From an uncultured Porphyromonadaceae bacterium (GTDB lineage Bacteria; Bacteroidota; Bacteroidia; Bacteroidales; Coprobacteraceae), in assembly GCA_900545915.1 (NCBI GenBank), contig URAV01000022.1, forward strand, positions 1 to 58,109: a DNA stretch of 58,109 nt, read 5' to 3'. The notes beneath the pieces were generated by a model, which was not told where the DNA came from, did not search any database, and saw only the letters and a list, made by a program, of their open reading frames with translations. The first letter of the stretch is position 1. Each line of letters starts with the position of its first letter. The position numbers and the translations under genes are program-made. This document shows, in pieces, positions 10,601 through 18,787 of this stretch.

Positions 10601-10728
10601 ACTCCCATGAAAATTCTTTCTTTTGAAGTTTTTTCTTTTGAGTTTTTTGTATCCTTATCATTATTTTGAGAAAATAACGGGAGTACGGAGAATAAACATA
10701 CCAAAAAAATAAAAAGATATTTTTGCAT
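7681..10728 (-). CDS. SusC/RagA family TonB-linked outer-membrane transporter
   Basis: 1015 residues. A signal peptide (about 1-20) is followed by a Lys/Asp-rich linker, a carboxypeptidase-D regulatory-like domain (about 40-110, with GEPLPGAVVYVK and DAYGNFILKNIP), a TonB box region (about 117-128, IQDVVVTGI), a plug domain containing KDAASTAIYGSKSANGVIVVET (about 235-256), and a 22-strand-type barrel ending in an aromatic residue (VSLSVGVRF). The extra N-terminal domain is standard for SusC. It imports ligand across the outer membrane using TonB energy together with the SusD lid. It is the first gene of the six-gene operon and has about 630 bp of non-coding DNA upstream. No sigma/anti-sigma or hybrid two-component gene flanks it in this window. 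Confidence 0.95.
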   Translation of the reverse strand: MQKYLFIFLVCLFSVLPLFSQNNDKDTKNSKEKTSKERIFMGVVKDQSGEPLPGAVVYVKSKPASGTSTDAYGNFILKNIPEGKQIIIISCLGMEPKEFTFTGQKSAIIVLEEKVKKIQDVVVTGIYVRKKDSFTGSATTYSKEDLKTIGTKNLIQSLKTLEPSLRVMDNNTWGSDPNRMPDMEIRGKTSIVGELSSDYDNTANQPLFILDGIEVTINDIMNLNMDRIANVTVLKDAASTAIYGSKSANGVIVVETVKPEPGQLRVSYSGNFQLQMPDLTGYNLMNGEEKLQYELLAGRYTAKDNMESQDALDALYYSRLKEIKRGVDTYWLSEPLRAVFNHSHNLYVDGGDKAMQYGIGLSYNDESGVMKGSDRQIMSGNIDLTYRKNSLIFSNKFNVDLVNSKREPVEFSKFAEANPYYRKTNDDGTVSELLEPLEVAGEPIYNPLYLYNIVNNDVTDDITLRDNFSIIWRFLQSFQLRGRIGISKLISQNEAFKSPSHPDFTGVDKKGSYSKNDSETFSYNGDITLTYGKVIKDRHQINAVGGWTFSEKSTKNSGYSVYGFTSDLHQNPQFSAGFDEGAKPTYKNATSRSTSFYLNGNYSYRNRYMVDASLRFDGSSVFGAQKLFTSTWAAGIAWNINNERWFQVDWIDLLKLRFSIGNPGNQNFDAYLSSGTYIYNPEYQNHFGTSAIIEKFANKGLEWQKTIDKNFGIDFEFLDSRLRIGGDYYYKVTDPLLVSIPMPPSVGTDKIYTNFGGQISKGFSGTISYTAIKRPTTRLNFNLTFSNGTSEYFNIGNKLDFMNEKGSSTSLRRYYDGASPDDIWAVRSAGIDPATGREIFIKKDGSYTFQYDANDEVVVGSTAKDLEGVFSVSFYYKQFSASVNLRYQLGAQTFASALYNKVENITEQGMYYNQDKRALYDRWQKPGDKAKFKAIDNFESTPMSSRFVINENVLSGESISFGYETAGKWVRAMKAQGVSFRLYMNDIFRISSFKEERGTDYPFSKSVSLSVGVRF

Positions 10729-11362
10729 GAGTAATATTCTAAGAAATTATAGTTTAGTAAGTAGCATATTTTAAAATCAAAAAACTTCGCTGAAAAATAA
10801 TACCGATAACACAGTTTAGGTTATGTCCTTTCGACTGTTTATTTATATTGAAATTTATATCCGATTACCGGATGTTACTTATTTGATTTATTCGAATCGA
10901 TTGTTGTAAATTTCTATCAGTTTTAACCGTTTTCTTACTTATTTCTCGCATTTTAGTAACATGATAAACATTTGTGATATTTTAGATAATGCTTAAAATG
11001 GTGTGCAAATATAGATATTTGTATAGAAATACAGTGTTAATTATCCTAAAATAATAATTTTATTATTTAGAATGATTCTTCTTAACTTATATTATGTGTT
11101 TATAATACAAAGCTTTGCAATAATATTATTTATATTTTTATCTCTTTGTATATTTACTCAATAATTAGACCTATATTAGGGGAAATGCATATAGGAGAGA
11201 GAAAATAGGCTTATGGCATTTTGTGGCTCTTTGTTTGTTAATGGTGTACTTTTGTCGGGAATTGATGCTCTCCGGAATCGGTTTATAAAATAATCTATTT
11301 TTGATTTTAGAATATTTCTATTTGTATAGAATAGGGTGATATGGAATAAATATGCATATAAA
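10729..11362. other. Non-coding, AT-rich region upstream of susC
   Basis: This 634-bp interval has no credible gene. It separates the susC start (minus strand) from the 3' end of the TPM gene (minus strand). It holds a candidate promoter for susC at 11004-11013, an AT-rich palindrome near 11050-11072 (AAATAATAA/TTATTATTT), and a plus-strand TACTTTTG at about 11247 with nothing obvious to transcribe. The leader of susC would be about 270 nt from the candidate promoter, long enough for post-transcriptional control, but no known riboswitch was recognised. Confidence 0.6.
11004..11013 (-). promoter_or_regulatory. Candidate Bacteroidetes -7 promoter element for the Sus-like operon
   Basis: The minus strand reads TATATTTGCA, matching the Bacteroidetes -7 consensus TAnnTTTG followed by C. 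There is no clear TTTG at the -33 position, which is compatible with activator dependence. It would give a long 5' untranslated leader before susC. Confidence 0.4.
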
Positions 11363-12595
11363 TTACCATCCGGATGTTGCTCCTCCGCCTCCGGATCGGC
11401 CGCCACCGAAACTTCCTCCGCTGAAACCTCCGAAACCACCACCTCCTCTTCGATTATTTCCGGATGCGACGATAATCATCGGTATTATATAAGTGCTTTT
11501 TTTCTGAAAATTGCAGTGTGCGCAATGATATGTTTTCTCTCCTGTTCCGGTTGAAAACGGAGTAGGTGCGATTAGTATGCGATCTCGGTCTAAGCTGTAG
11601 GCTTTTGCATGACATTGCGGGCAGGTGCTGTATTTGGTGTAACGGTTTTCATACGGATAGACTTCTGTATTTCCGCATTGGTCGCATAGCCAGACGTCAT
11701 AATCGACCGACTGTAATTTTTCTTCGGTGTTTTCTTGTGGAGTTAAATAACGATTATCTTCCTCTTCATTAAGTTTTTTCATTTTTGCTCCACATCGATT
11801 ACATTTTCGAGGTTTATTTCTGAGCCGTTTTAATCGGATCGAAATCCAAATATACAGAAATAATACGAAAACAGGAAAAATAAAAGAGAGTACGGCCAGA
11901 GTACTTTTATATCCGGACAAGGTTCTGTATTGTTCGTAGTAGTCTTTTGCTTTCGATGATTTCACGGATGATCGTACCATAAAGAGTAATATCATGGAAA
12001 ATAGAAGGGATGTGATTGCATAATACCATAATACTTTACCCCAGTCTTCTTGTGCAGATTGATTTTGTACCCATAATTCATTTCGGGCTTCCGGAGTACT
12101 TAATCTGTGATATATGGCGTTCAATCCCAGTAACATTCCTTTATCGTAATTTCCTGTTTTAAATTCAGGGAGCATGTATCGGGTTTGAATGCGTTTGCAG
12201 ATAGCATCCGGTAAAATACCTTCCAATCCGTATCCTGTTTCGAATGTGATTTTACGTTGGTCTAAAACGAATAGTATCAGTAGTCCGTTATCTTTTTCCC
12301 GTTTTCCTATACCCCAATGTCCGAATAATGCGGTAGCGAATTGCTTTATATCGGCATCCCCAATGGAATTTACTGCTACGACGGCGACTTCGACACTTGT
12401 TTTCGTTTGAAGAGAGTCCAACAGTAAGTTCATTTGCTGTTCCGTCAAAGGAGATAGTATTGCGTCCGGATTGCTTACGAATGCCTTAGCATTTTGTAAA
12501 TGTACGTTAGGGATGGTTTCGATGGTATATTCTGCACCGAAAAGCAATGTCGTAGTAAAGAGAAAAGATAGTATGAAAAAATATATTCGTTTCAT
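11363..12595 (-). CDS. TPM-domain membrane protein with zinc ribbons and Gly-rich tail
   Basis: 410 residues. A signal peptide (about 1-20) is followed by a TPM_phosphatase domain (about 35-170; LFGHWGIGKREKDNGLLILF and the TGYGLEG motif), two hydrophobic segments (about 190-212 and 232-255), a cytoplasmic zinc-ribbon region with four CxxC pairs (about 265-375: CNRC, CDQC, CPQC, CAHC), and a Gly/Ser-rich tail ending GGGATSGW. TPM proteins with Gly-rich ends are common in bacteria and in some cases have phosphatase or photosystem-repair roles; the substrate here is unknown. It follows dgt by 16 bp on the same strand and is probably co-transcribed with it. Confidence 0.85.
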   Translation of the reverse strand: MKRIYFFILSFLFTTTLLFGAEYTIETIPNVHLQNAKAFVSNPDAILSPLTEQQMNLLLDSLQTKTSVEVAVVAVNSIGDADIKQFATALFGHWGIGKREKDNGLLILFVLDQRKITFETGYGLEGILPDAICKRIQTRYMLPEFKTGNYDKGMLLGLNAIYHRLSTPEARNELWVQNQSAQEDWGKVLWYYAITSLLFSMILLFMVRSSVKSSKAKDYYEQYRTLSGYKSTLAVLSFIFPVFVLFLYIWISIRLKRLRNKPRKCNRCGAKMKKLNEEEDNRYLTPQENTEEKLQSVDYDVWLCDQCGNTEVYPYENRYTKYSTCPQCHAKAYSLDRDRILIAPTPFSTGTGEKTYHCAHCNFQKKSTYIIPMIIVASGNNRRGGGGFGGFSGGSFGGGRSGGGGATSGW

Positions 12596-12611
12596 TGTTG
12601 TTTGTTATTGG

Positions 12612-13961
12612 TTATAAGGCCGGAAGACTCATCCCGTTTATTTTCCGGTATAAATCCAGTGCATATACGTCTGTCATGCCGGAAATATAGTCGATAACGG
12701 CTTGGATTCTTTTATAGATGTTTTCGTTTCGAGTTTCGTATTGTCCCGGCACTTTGTTTAACAGCAGCTGCGAGTATGCTTTACCGGGATTGATGACCGC
12801 GTCGATCAGTTTATCCAATAGAACGGAAATGATACGGTTACCGGCAAGTTCTATATCCAGAACGTCCGAAGCTTTGTAGATGTGTTCATAAGCTACATCA
12901 GAACAATTTTTGTAAGCATTTCGTGGAATTTCTCCAATGTGATCCATAAGTACGCCATCGAATTCTCCTTTCAAGAGCTCTTCTTCTCTTTCACAAAAAA
13001 TTCGAGAACATTCATCTACCAATACCCCTACGACGCAAGAGCGTAGGTAAGCGATTTGCTCATTAATGTCCGATACAATATTCAATGTTTCCTGAATGTG
13101 TTTCAATCGGGAATCCGAAAAGAACCCGAGAAATAGTTCTTTGGTTTTCTCGGTCGTTAATATTTTGAGTTTGTGAGCATCTTCTATGTCCATTACTTGA
13201 TAACAGATATCGTCTGCCGCTTCTACTAAGTAAACGAGCGGGTGCCGGCAGTATCGTATTCCGGGAATGTCCATACGCAACATACCTAAAGTATCTGCTA
13301 CTTTGACAAAATCATCAGCCTCGGAAGTGAAGAAACCGAACTTTCCTCTTTCCCCTGCAAGATTCGATGCATAAGGGTATTTTACGATCGATGCCAGAGT
13401 CGAATAAGTCATAACGAATCCTCCGGCTCGTCGTCCGTTAAATTGATGAGTCAATAATCGAAAAGCATTTGCATTCCCTTCAAAATGGGTCAAGTCTTTC
13501 CATTCGTCTGTTCCCAGTTTATTTTTTAAGCTGAGACCGTTTCCTTCTGAAAAATAAGTGGCGATAGCTCTTTCTCCGGAATGTCCGAAAGGCGGGTTTC
13601 CCATATCGTGTGCCAGACAAGCGGCGGCGACAATAGCTCCGATACCGTGTAGTTTCCCTGCCCAAGGTTCATTTGAATATCTTTCGAGTAGAACAGACGA
13701 AACATTGTTACCTAATGATCTGCCGACACATGAAACTTCGAGACTGTGAGTTAAACGATTATGTACAAATACGCTTCCGGGAAGAGGAAATACTTGGGTC
13801 TTGTTTTGCAATCTTCTGAACGGAGCAGAAAAAACAAGGCGGTCATAGTCTCTTTGGAAATCGGAACGTGAATGTTGTCGTTCTTCGTGATAACGTTCCA
13901 GTCCGAATCGTTTCGAGGAGAGTAAACGTTCCCACGACATTTTGGATTCTGTATATTTCAT
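12612..13961 (-). CDS. dgt: Deoxyguanosinetriphosphate triphosphohydrolase (dGTPase, HD superfamily)
   Basis: 449 residues. The N-terminus (SWERLLSSKRFG, then RSDFQRDYDRLVFSAPFRRLQNKTQVFP) is characteristic of dGTPases. The metal-binding HD motif is seen as NRLTHSLEV followed by AACLAHDMGNPPFGHSGE, and a downstream Asp in EAADDICYQVMDIEDA completes it. The enzyme hydrolyses dGTP (and often other dNTPs) to the nucleoside and tripolyphosphate, controlling dNTP pools. Its length fits the long Bacteroidetes form. A candidate promoter lies at 13988-13995. It faces dut across a region holding a repeat element, so two nucleotide-pool enzymes are divergently arranged. Confidence 0.93.
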   Translation of the reverse strand: MKYTESKMSWERLLSSKRFGLERYHEERQHSRSDFQRDYDRLVFSAPFRRLQNKTQVFPLPGSVFVHNRLTHSLEVSCVGRSLGNNVSSVLLERYSNEPWAGKLHGIGAIVAAACLAHDMGNPPFGHSGERAIATYFSEGNGLSLKNKLGTDEWKDLTHFEGNANAFRLLTHQFNGRRAGGFVMTYSTLASIVKYPYASNLAGERGKFGFFTSEADDFVKVADTLGMLRMDIPGIRYCRHPLVYLVEAADDICYQVMDIEDAHKLKILTTEKTKELFLGFFSDSRLKHIQETLNIVSDINEQIAYLRSCVVGVLVDECSRIFCEREEELLKGEFDGVLMDHIGEIPRNAYKNCSDVAYEHIYKASDVLDIELAGNRIISVLLDKLIDAVINPGKAYSQLLLNKVPGQYETRNENIYKRIQAVIDYISGMTDVYALDLYRKINGMSLPAL

Positions 13962-13987
13962 TTTGTTTCGAATACGATGTTGTTTGG

Positions 13988-13995
13988 CAAAAATA
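13988..13995 (-). promoter_or_regulatory. Candidate -7 promoter element for dgt
   Basis: The minus strand reads TATTTTTG followed by CC, matching TAnnTTTG, 27 bp before the dgt start codon. The -33 TTTG is not at the usual distance, so this is a candidate only. Confidence 0.45.
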
Positions 13996-14035
13996 CAAAA
14001 AAAATAATACCTCGATATATGATCGTGTCTCTCTT

Positions 14036-14202
14036 TAGAGTCTGTCTCAATTTTACTCGGGTCAGATTTGAAAGTTTCTTTCGAGGATGTTACGAGGATG
14101 ATAGCAGGCTATCTGACGAGAGAAAACGGGAAAAAAGACCGGAAGAAAACGTAAAGATGACCTGATAGTATTTTTTTGTCGGAAAATTTAGACAGACTCT
14201 TA
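14036..14202 (+). repeat. MITE-like repeat, copy A (near complete)
   Basis: This element of about 167 bp is bounded by imperfect terminal inverted repeats: the left end reads AGAGTCTGTCTCAATTTT and the right end AAAATTTAGACAGACTCT. Inside are the shared landmarks GTCAGATTTGAAAGTTTC, TTTCGAGGATGTT, a small hairpin GATAGCAGGCTATC, a purine-rich stretch with GAAAACGGGAAAAAAGAC, and GACCTGATAGTATT. The same order of landmarks recurs in copies B, C and D. It lies between the divergent dgt and dut genes and carries no transposase. A short open frame across it is not conserved between copies and is not considered a gene. Confidence 0.85.
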
Positions 14203-14430
14203 GTCTTATTTCTAATTGAGGTTGGTTTTTAAAGTCGGATGTTTATGACAAGGCTGAAATTGCAGAATAATTGAGTGGAATCGGTTGTTTTTATAGAAAA
14301 TAGTTTAGAGAAAGCATTAAAAATAAAAAAATAGAAAGATAGTTTAAGCATATTTCGTTATTTTCGCAAGTTGATATATTTTGTTTTCGATAATGAAAAC
14401 ATGATTGAAATAAACAGGAAATAGTTGATT

Positions 14431-14871
14431 ATGGAAGTTAAAGTAAAGATAGTTAACCGATCGAGGCATAAATTACCGGAATATGGTACGGAGCATGCTG
14501 CCGGAATGGATATTCGTGCCAACTTGAATGAACCTGTGGTACTTAAACCGATGCAGCGAGTCCTGATTCCTACAGGACTATATATCGAACTTCCCGAAGG
14601 ATATGAAGCCCAGATACGTCCTCGTAGCGGACTGGCATTGAAAAAAGGAATAGGAATTCTCAATTCTCCGGGTACGATCGATGCCGATTATCGAGGAGAG
14701 ATCGGTATTATTTTGATTAATTTTTCAAACGAAGATTTTGTCATTCATGATGGTGAGCGCATTTGTCAAATGGTTGTTAAGGAGTATTGCCGGGTAGATT
14801 GGGTAGAAGTGCAAACCCTTGAAGATAGTGATCGGGGGACGGGAGGTTTTGGACATACAGGTGTGAAATAA
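14431..14871 (+). CDS. dut: dUTP diphosphatase (trimeric dUTPase)
   Basis: 146 residues. All five trimeric dUTPase motifs are visible: AAGMDIRANL (1), PRSGLALKKG (2), GTIDADYRGEIGIILIN (3, with the catalytic Asp), RICQMVV (4) and the Gly-rich RGTGGFGHTG (5) at the C-terminus. It converts dUTP to dUMP and pyrophosphate, limiting uracil in DNA and supplying thymidylate synthesis. The ATG at 14431 is chosen over an in-frame TTG two codons upstream. It is the first gene of a closely packed plus-strand group; the next gene starts 27 bp downstream. Confidence 0.95.
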   Translation: MEVKVKIVNRSRHKLPEYGTEHAAGMDIRANLNEPVVLKPMQRVLIPTGLYIELPEGYEAQIRPRSGLALKKGIGILNSPGTIDADYRGEIGIILINFSNEDFVIHDGERICQMVVKEYCRVDWVEVQTLEDSDRGTGGFGHTGVK

Positions 14872-14898
14872 GAGTGTTTTTAATACAATATTATGTAA

Positions 14899-16647
14899 AT
14901 GAAATATATAGGTTGTCGTTTATTGGTATGTCTGGCGTTATTGTCTGTTTGTTTTTCTTGCGGAAGTAGTCGTAATTTCGGCAGAAAAAAAACAGATATC
15001 GGAAGGGGGTTGTCCGAATCGGACCAACGCAAATTCGACTATTTTTTTCTGGAAGCCGACCGAATGAAAAATCTCGGGAAACAAGATGCTGCATTTGATT
15101 TGTTGCAGCAAGCTGCGGCGATAGATACGTCGAGTGCTGTTGTCAAATATAATTTAGCCAATTATTACCTGCATTTAAAAAAGCCGCAGCTTGCTTATGA
15201 TTGTTTAAAAGAAGCTGCCGAGAAAAGTCCCGATAACTATTGGTACAATGTTATGGCTGCCAATCTTGCACAGAATCTCGGTGATGCTGAGCAGGCGATT
15301 TCTCTGATTCGACGGATGATAGAATATAATCCTAATAAACCGGAGTTGAATTATATGTTGGCGGAGGTATATGCGCAAAAGGGAGATTTTCGGCAGGCTA
15401 TTGATGCGTACAATCAATTGGAACAATCGATGGGTGTCGTAGAACCTATAATCCTTCAAAAAGTAAAACTGTATAAGGCCTTAAAACAAGATGACAAGGC
15501 TTTTGCCGAAGTGCAGCGTTTGATCGATGCTCATCCGAAAGATATTACTTATCTTATTTTATTGGGAGATCTTTATCTTGATTCGAATCGAGATGAAGAT
15601 GCTTGGAAAGTATATCAACATGCCGGTGAAATAGAGCCGGACAATGCATATTTGATGGTGTCTAAAGCCAACTATTACAATAAAAAGGGGGATAAAGAGG
15701 CTTATCAGAACCAAATTCTGGATGCTTTGCTGAGTAAAAATCTGGATGTAGAGACTAAACAAAAAATACTGACAGGTTTCCTTTCGGAGTTGTTGCAGAA
15801 AAAAGAGAACCTGGACCAAGCGGATGCGATGTTTTCCGCATTGCTCGAAATGCATCCTCAAGAAGAGGAACTTCATAAATTGTATGCTGATGTATTGTGG
15901 ATACGACAGAAAAAGAGCGATGCCGTCGCACAGATGCAGATTGCTGTAGATTTAGCTCCTGTACGTTTAGAATATTGGCAACAATTGATAGGTGCTATTT
16001 TAGATCAGAAAAAATATGATGATGCTATTATTGCAGGAGAAAAAGCCCTTTCTTATTTACCCGATGAGGCTGTTTTATATATTTATTTAGGTTCGTCTTA
16101 TATGATGAAAAAAGAGTACGAGAAGGCCGTTGCGACGTTGAGAACGGGGTTAAAGCATACCAATCCTGAAAATCGCGCTCTTATTTCTGATTTGTACGGA
16201 CAAATAGGCGATACCTATTATCAGGCGCAGCAGCCGGATTCTGCTTATGCTGCATTCGATAAGGCTTTAGAATATAATCCCGGAAATATCGGGGTTTTGA
16301 ATAATTACAGTTATTATTTGGCTCTTCAGAAAAAAGATTTATCGAAAGCAGAGAGGATGAGTGGAGATGCCGTTAAACAAGAGCCTGATAATCCGACTTA
16401 TCTCGATACGTATGCGTGGGTATTTTTTCAACAGGGAAATTATACACTGGCAAAGATATATTTGAAAAGTGCATTGGATAAGGGTGGAAATGACAGTGCT
16501 GCGTTGTTGGAACATTATGGAGATGTATTGTTTATGACGGGGGATGTCGATGGCGCTTTGGAGTATTGGAATAATGCCCTTGAGAAGGGTAGCGACTCTA
16601 AAATGTTACCTCAGAAAATAAAGGATAAAAAATATTACGAAGAATGA
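14899..16647 (+). CDS. TPR-repeat lipoprotein
   Basis: 582 residues. The lipoprotein signal ends in SVCFSCGSS (Cys about residue 21). The remainder is a long array of tetratricopeptide repeats from about residue 40 to 570, with consensus-like units such as AVVKYNLANYYLHLKKPQLAY, YIYLGSSYMMKKEYEKAVATL and DVLFMTGDVDGALEYW. Proteins of this kind are envelope scaffolds; in Bacteroidetes this gene is regularly found between dut and the DUF4292/EnvC-like pair. The downstream ATG overlaps its stop codon (ATGA), indicating translational coupling. A role in assembling an envelope or cell-division complex with its neighbours is inferred. Confidence 0.88.
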   Translation: MKYIGCRLLVCLALLSVCFSCGSSRNFGRKKTDIGRGLSESDQRKFDYFFLEADRMKNLGKQDAAFDLLQQAAAIDTSSAVVKYNLANYYLHLKKPQLAYDCLKEAAEKSPDNYWYNVMAANLAQNLGDAEQAISLIRRMIEYNPNKPELNYMLAEVYAQKGDFRQAIDAYNQLEQSMGVVEPIILQKVKLYKALKQDDKAFAEVQRLIDAHPKDITYLILLGDLYLDSNRDEDAWKVYQHAGEIEPDNAYLMVSKANYYNKKGDKEAYQNQILDALLSKNLDVETKQKILTGFLSELLQKKENLDQADAMFSALLEMHPQEEELHKLYADVLWIRQKKSDAVAQMQIAVDLAPVRLEYWQQLIGAILDQKKYDDAIIAGEKALSYLPDEAVLYIYLGSSYMMKKEYEKAVATLRTGLKHTNPENRALISDLYGQIGDTYYQAQQPDSAYAAFDKALEYNPGNIGVLNNYSYYLALQKKDLSKAERMSGDAVKQEPDNPTYLDTYAWVFFQQGNYTLAKIYLKSALDKGGNDSAALLEHYGDVLFMTGDVDGALEYWNNALEKGSDSKMLPQKIKDKKYYEE

Positions 16648-17474
16648 GAAGATTCGTCTGGGCTGTGATTACGGCTTTAGGAATTATGTTTGTCGGATGT
16701 AAGACTTCCCATATCGGAGAAAAAACGAAAATATCCGGAGAACAGTCGGAGTCGGAAAAACGTGTTTTTGCCGATTGCCTGAAAAATAGTCCGGATTATA
16801 CGTCTTACTCTGCGAAAACATCTTTGGTGATAACCACAAGTGCGGGAAATTTGAAGAGTAAAGCGACGATACGTATAATAAAGGATAAGATTTTGCAAAT
16901 ATCGGTTCAACCGTTTTTAGGAATCGAAATGTTCCGCGTTCGACTGACGAATGACAGTATCTGGATTTTGGATAAAATGGGGAAACGCTATGTCGCTGAA
17001 TCTTTAGCGGCATATAGATCGAAATTGCCGGTCGATCTGTCTCTTTCTACTATACAGGCGTTGTTTTTGGGAAGACCTTTTTTATTTGGGAAAAGTCATT
17101 TGGATATATCGGATTACCGGAATTTTTCTTGGATAAGAGAAAAATCGGACTGGAGTTTTTCTATAAAAGATATGTCTCGTTTTTCATGTTTATTTGATTT
17201 GGATGAGTTGGCTCGTTTAAGGGAAACACGAGCTTTGGATATATCCGGACAAATGCAGATGACATGGAGCTATTCGAAATTTACGAATCAAGGAGAATTT
17301 TGGTTTCCTTCGGAAATGGAGGTCCGGACAAGTGGGATAGGAAATAAGAGCTTGACTCTTAAAATGGAGAATATTTCTCCGGAATGGAACAAGACTTTCA
17401 ATGTAGATTTTTCGGTGTCTTCACAATATAAGAGAGTATCGGTACGTGATTTGTTAAATATGTTTTTGAAATGA
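16644..17474 (+). CDS. DUF4292 domain-containing lipoprotein
   Basis: 276 residues, with a lipoprotein signal ending IMFVGCKTS. The body is beta-rich with conserved segments SYSAKTSLVITTSAGNLKSKATIRI, ISVQPFLGIEMFRVRLTNDSIWILD and, near the end, VDFSVSSQYKRVS, the DUF4292 pattern. Its fold resembles LolA/LolB-like open barrels, which suggests binding of a lipid or lipoprotein, but this is inference. Start and stop codons overlap both neighbours by 4 bp, so it belongs to a translationally coupled set with the TPR lipoprotein and the EnvC-like protein. Confidence 0.87.
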   Translation: MRRFVWAVITALGIMFVGCKTSHIGEKTKISGEQSESEKRVFADCLKNSPDYTSYSAKTSLVITTSAGNLKSKATIRIIKDKILQISVQPFLGIEMFRVRLTNDSIWILDKMGKRYVAESLAAYRSKLPVDLSLSTIQALFLGRPFLFGKSHLDISDYRNFSWIREKSDWSFSIKDMSRFSCLFDLDELARLRETRALDISGQMQMTWSYSKFTNQGEFWFPSEMEVRTSGIGNKSLTLKMENISPEWNKTFNVDFSVSSQYKRVSVRDLLNMFLK

Positions 17475-18775
17475 TGAGGCGTATATTGATAATTTGTTTG
17501 ATGGCTGTGGTTGCCGTGACCTCTGTTGCTCAATCGTCTAAAAAAGTAAAAGATTTGCAGAAACAGAGGAAAGAAGCGTTGCGATCTATTGCGAAGACCG
17601 ATAAGGAGTTGAAGACTACGAAAAAGTCGGCTCTCCAATCTTTGCATCAATTGAATAAGTTGACGGCTGAGATAACGAAACATAAGGAAGTGATCGCGGC
17701 TTTAAATGCCGAAATTTCGAATATTAATAAACAAGAGAGAAAAATTAATGAAACGATAGCCAGGCTTGAGAAGGAATTGGATGCCAAGAAAGAGGCTTAT
17801 GCCAAGGCTATACGGGGAATTGCAGGTAGAAATTCGGGTTATGAAACTTTGATGTTTGTTTTTTCGTCGAGTTCTTTAAATCAGTCTTATCGAAGGATTC
17901 GTTATTTACGGGAATATTCGGCTTGGAGGAAGAAAGAGGCGATAAAGATTTCTGAGCAACAGGCAGAATTAGAAAAGAAGAAAGCAGAATTGGCTAAAAC
18001 CCGGTCTGAAAAAAATGCGGTATTGGGAAAACGTACCGATGCTGCAAATAAGTTGAAACAGAAAGAGGAGTCGCAGAAAGAGGTTGTGGCAGATCTTAAG
18101 AAGAAGGAAAAAGAACTTCAAAAAGAACTGAATGCTCAGAGAAAACAGGCTGCCGCTTTGAATCGTCGCATCGAACAGTTGATTGCTGAGGAGGCTCGTA
18201 AGGCTGCCGAAGAGGCAAGACGTGCGGCAGAAGCAGCTAAAAAAGCGGCAAATGCCGATAAGAAATCAGGGAAAAAAGGTTCTGTTTCTGCTGGGGAGGT
18301 TCGGAAATCTCAGACAAAAGGCGGTTATGCCATGACTAAGGATGAGCTTGAGTTGTCGAATAGCTTTTCTCAGAATAAAGGACGTTTACCGATGCCTTTA
18401 TCGGGCAAATATATGATTGTAGGACATTTCGGACAACAGCAGCATCAGGAGTTGAAATATGTGCAGGTAAACAGTAGCGGTATAGATATACAGACGACGC
18501 CGGGAACGACAGCCCGTTCTGTATTCAATGGTGTGGTGACTCGAGTATTCGTGATGCCGGGCTATAATAGTTCTGTAATTATCCGACACGGAAATTACTT
18601 GACGATCTATTCTAATCTTAGTGAGGTCTTTGTAAAGGCTGGAGATAAAGTGACTACAAGACAATCTATCGGAAGAATTTATTCCGATCCGGAGGAGAAT
18701 AACCGTACCGTACTGCATTTTCAGCTTTGGAAAGAGACGACTAAACTTAACCCTGAACCGTGGTTGAACAAATAA
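17471..18775 (+). CDS. EnvC-like coiled-coil protein with degenerate M23/LytM domain
   Basis: 434 residues. A signal peptide (about 1-20) is followed by a long coiled coil (about 22-270, rich in K, E, A, with RKAAEEARRAAEAAKKAA-type repeats) and a C-terminal LytM/M23 fold (about 295-434). The canonical zinc ligands are mostly lost: the HxGxD motif appears as SSGID, the HLS motif as SNLSEV, and the HxH motif as VLHFQ. E. coli EnvC likewise lacks a working zinc site and acts by activating amidases at the septum, so this protein is probably an amidase activator rather than a peptidase. It overlaps the DUF4292 gene by 4 bp and precedes the FemAB-like gene by 12 bp. Confidence 0.88.
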   Translation: MMRRILIICLMAVVAVTSVAQSSKKVKDLQKQRKEALRSIAKTDKELKTTKKSALQSLHQLNKLTAEITKHKEVIAALNAEISNINKQERKINETIARLEKELDAKKEAYAKAIRGIAGRNSGYETLMFVFSSSSLNQSYRRIRYLREYSAWRKKEAIKISEQQAELEKKKAELAKTRSEKNAVLGKRTDAANKLKQKEESQKEVVADLKKKEKELQKELNAQRKQAAALNRRIEQLIAEEARKAAEEARRAAEAAKKAANADKKSGKKGSVSAGEVRKSQTKGGYAMTKDELELSNSFSQNKGRLPMPLSGKYMIVGHFGQQQHQELKYVQVNSSGIDIQTTPGTTARSVFNGVVTRVFVMPGYNSSVIIRHGNYLTIYSNLSEVFVKAGDKVTTRQSIGRIYSDPEENNRTVLHFQLWKETTKLNPEPWLNK

Positions 18776-18787
18776 TAATCAGGTAAT

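Noticed and set aside
11176..11442. Minus-strand open frame of 88 codons overlapping the TPM 3' end
   Set aside because: It overlaps the Gly-rich tail of the TPM gene in another frame, and its sequence reflects that repetitive GC-rich DNA.
13977..14165. Open reading frame of 62 codons on the plus strand between dgt and dut
   Set aside because: Most of it lies in repeat copy A, and other copies interrupt the frame. It is a by-product of the repeat, not a gene.
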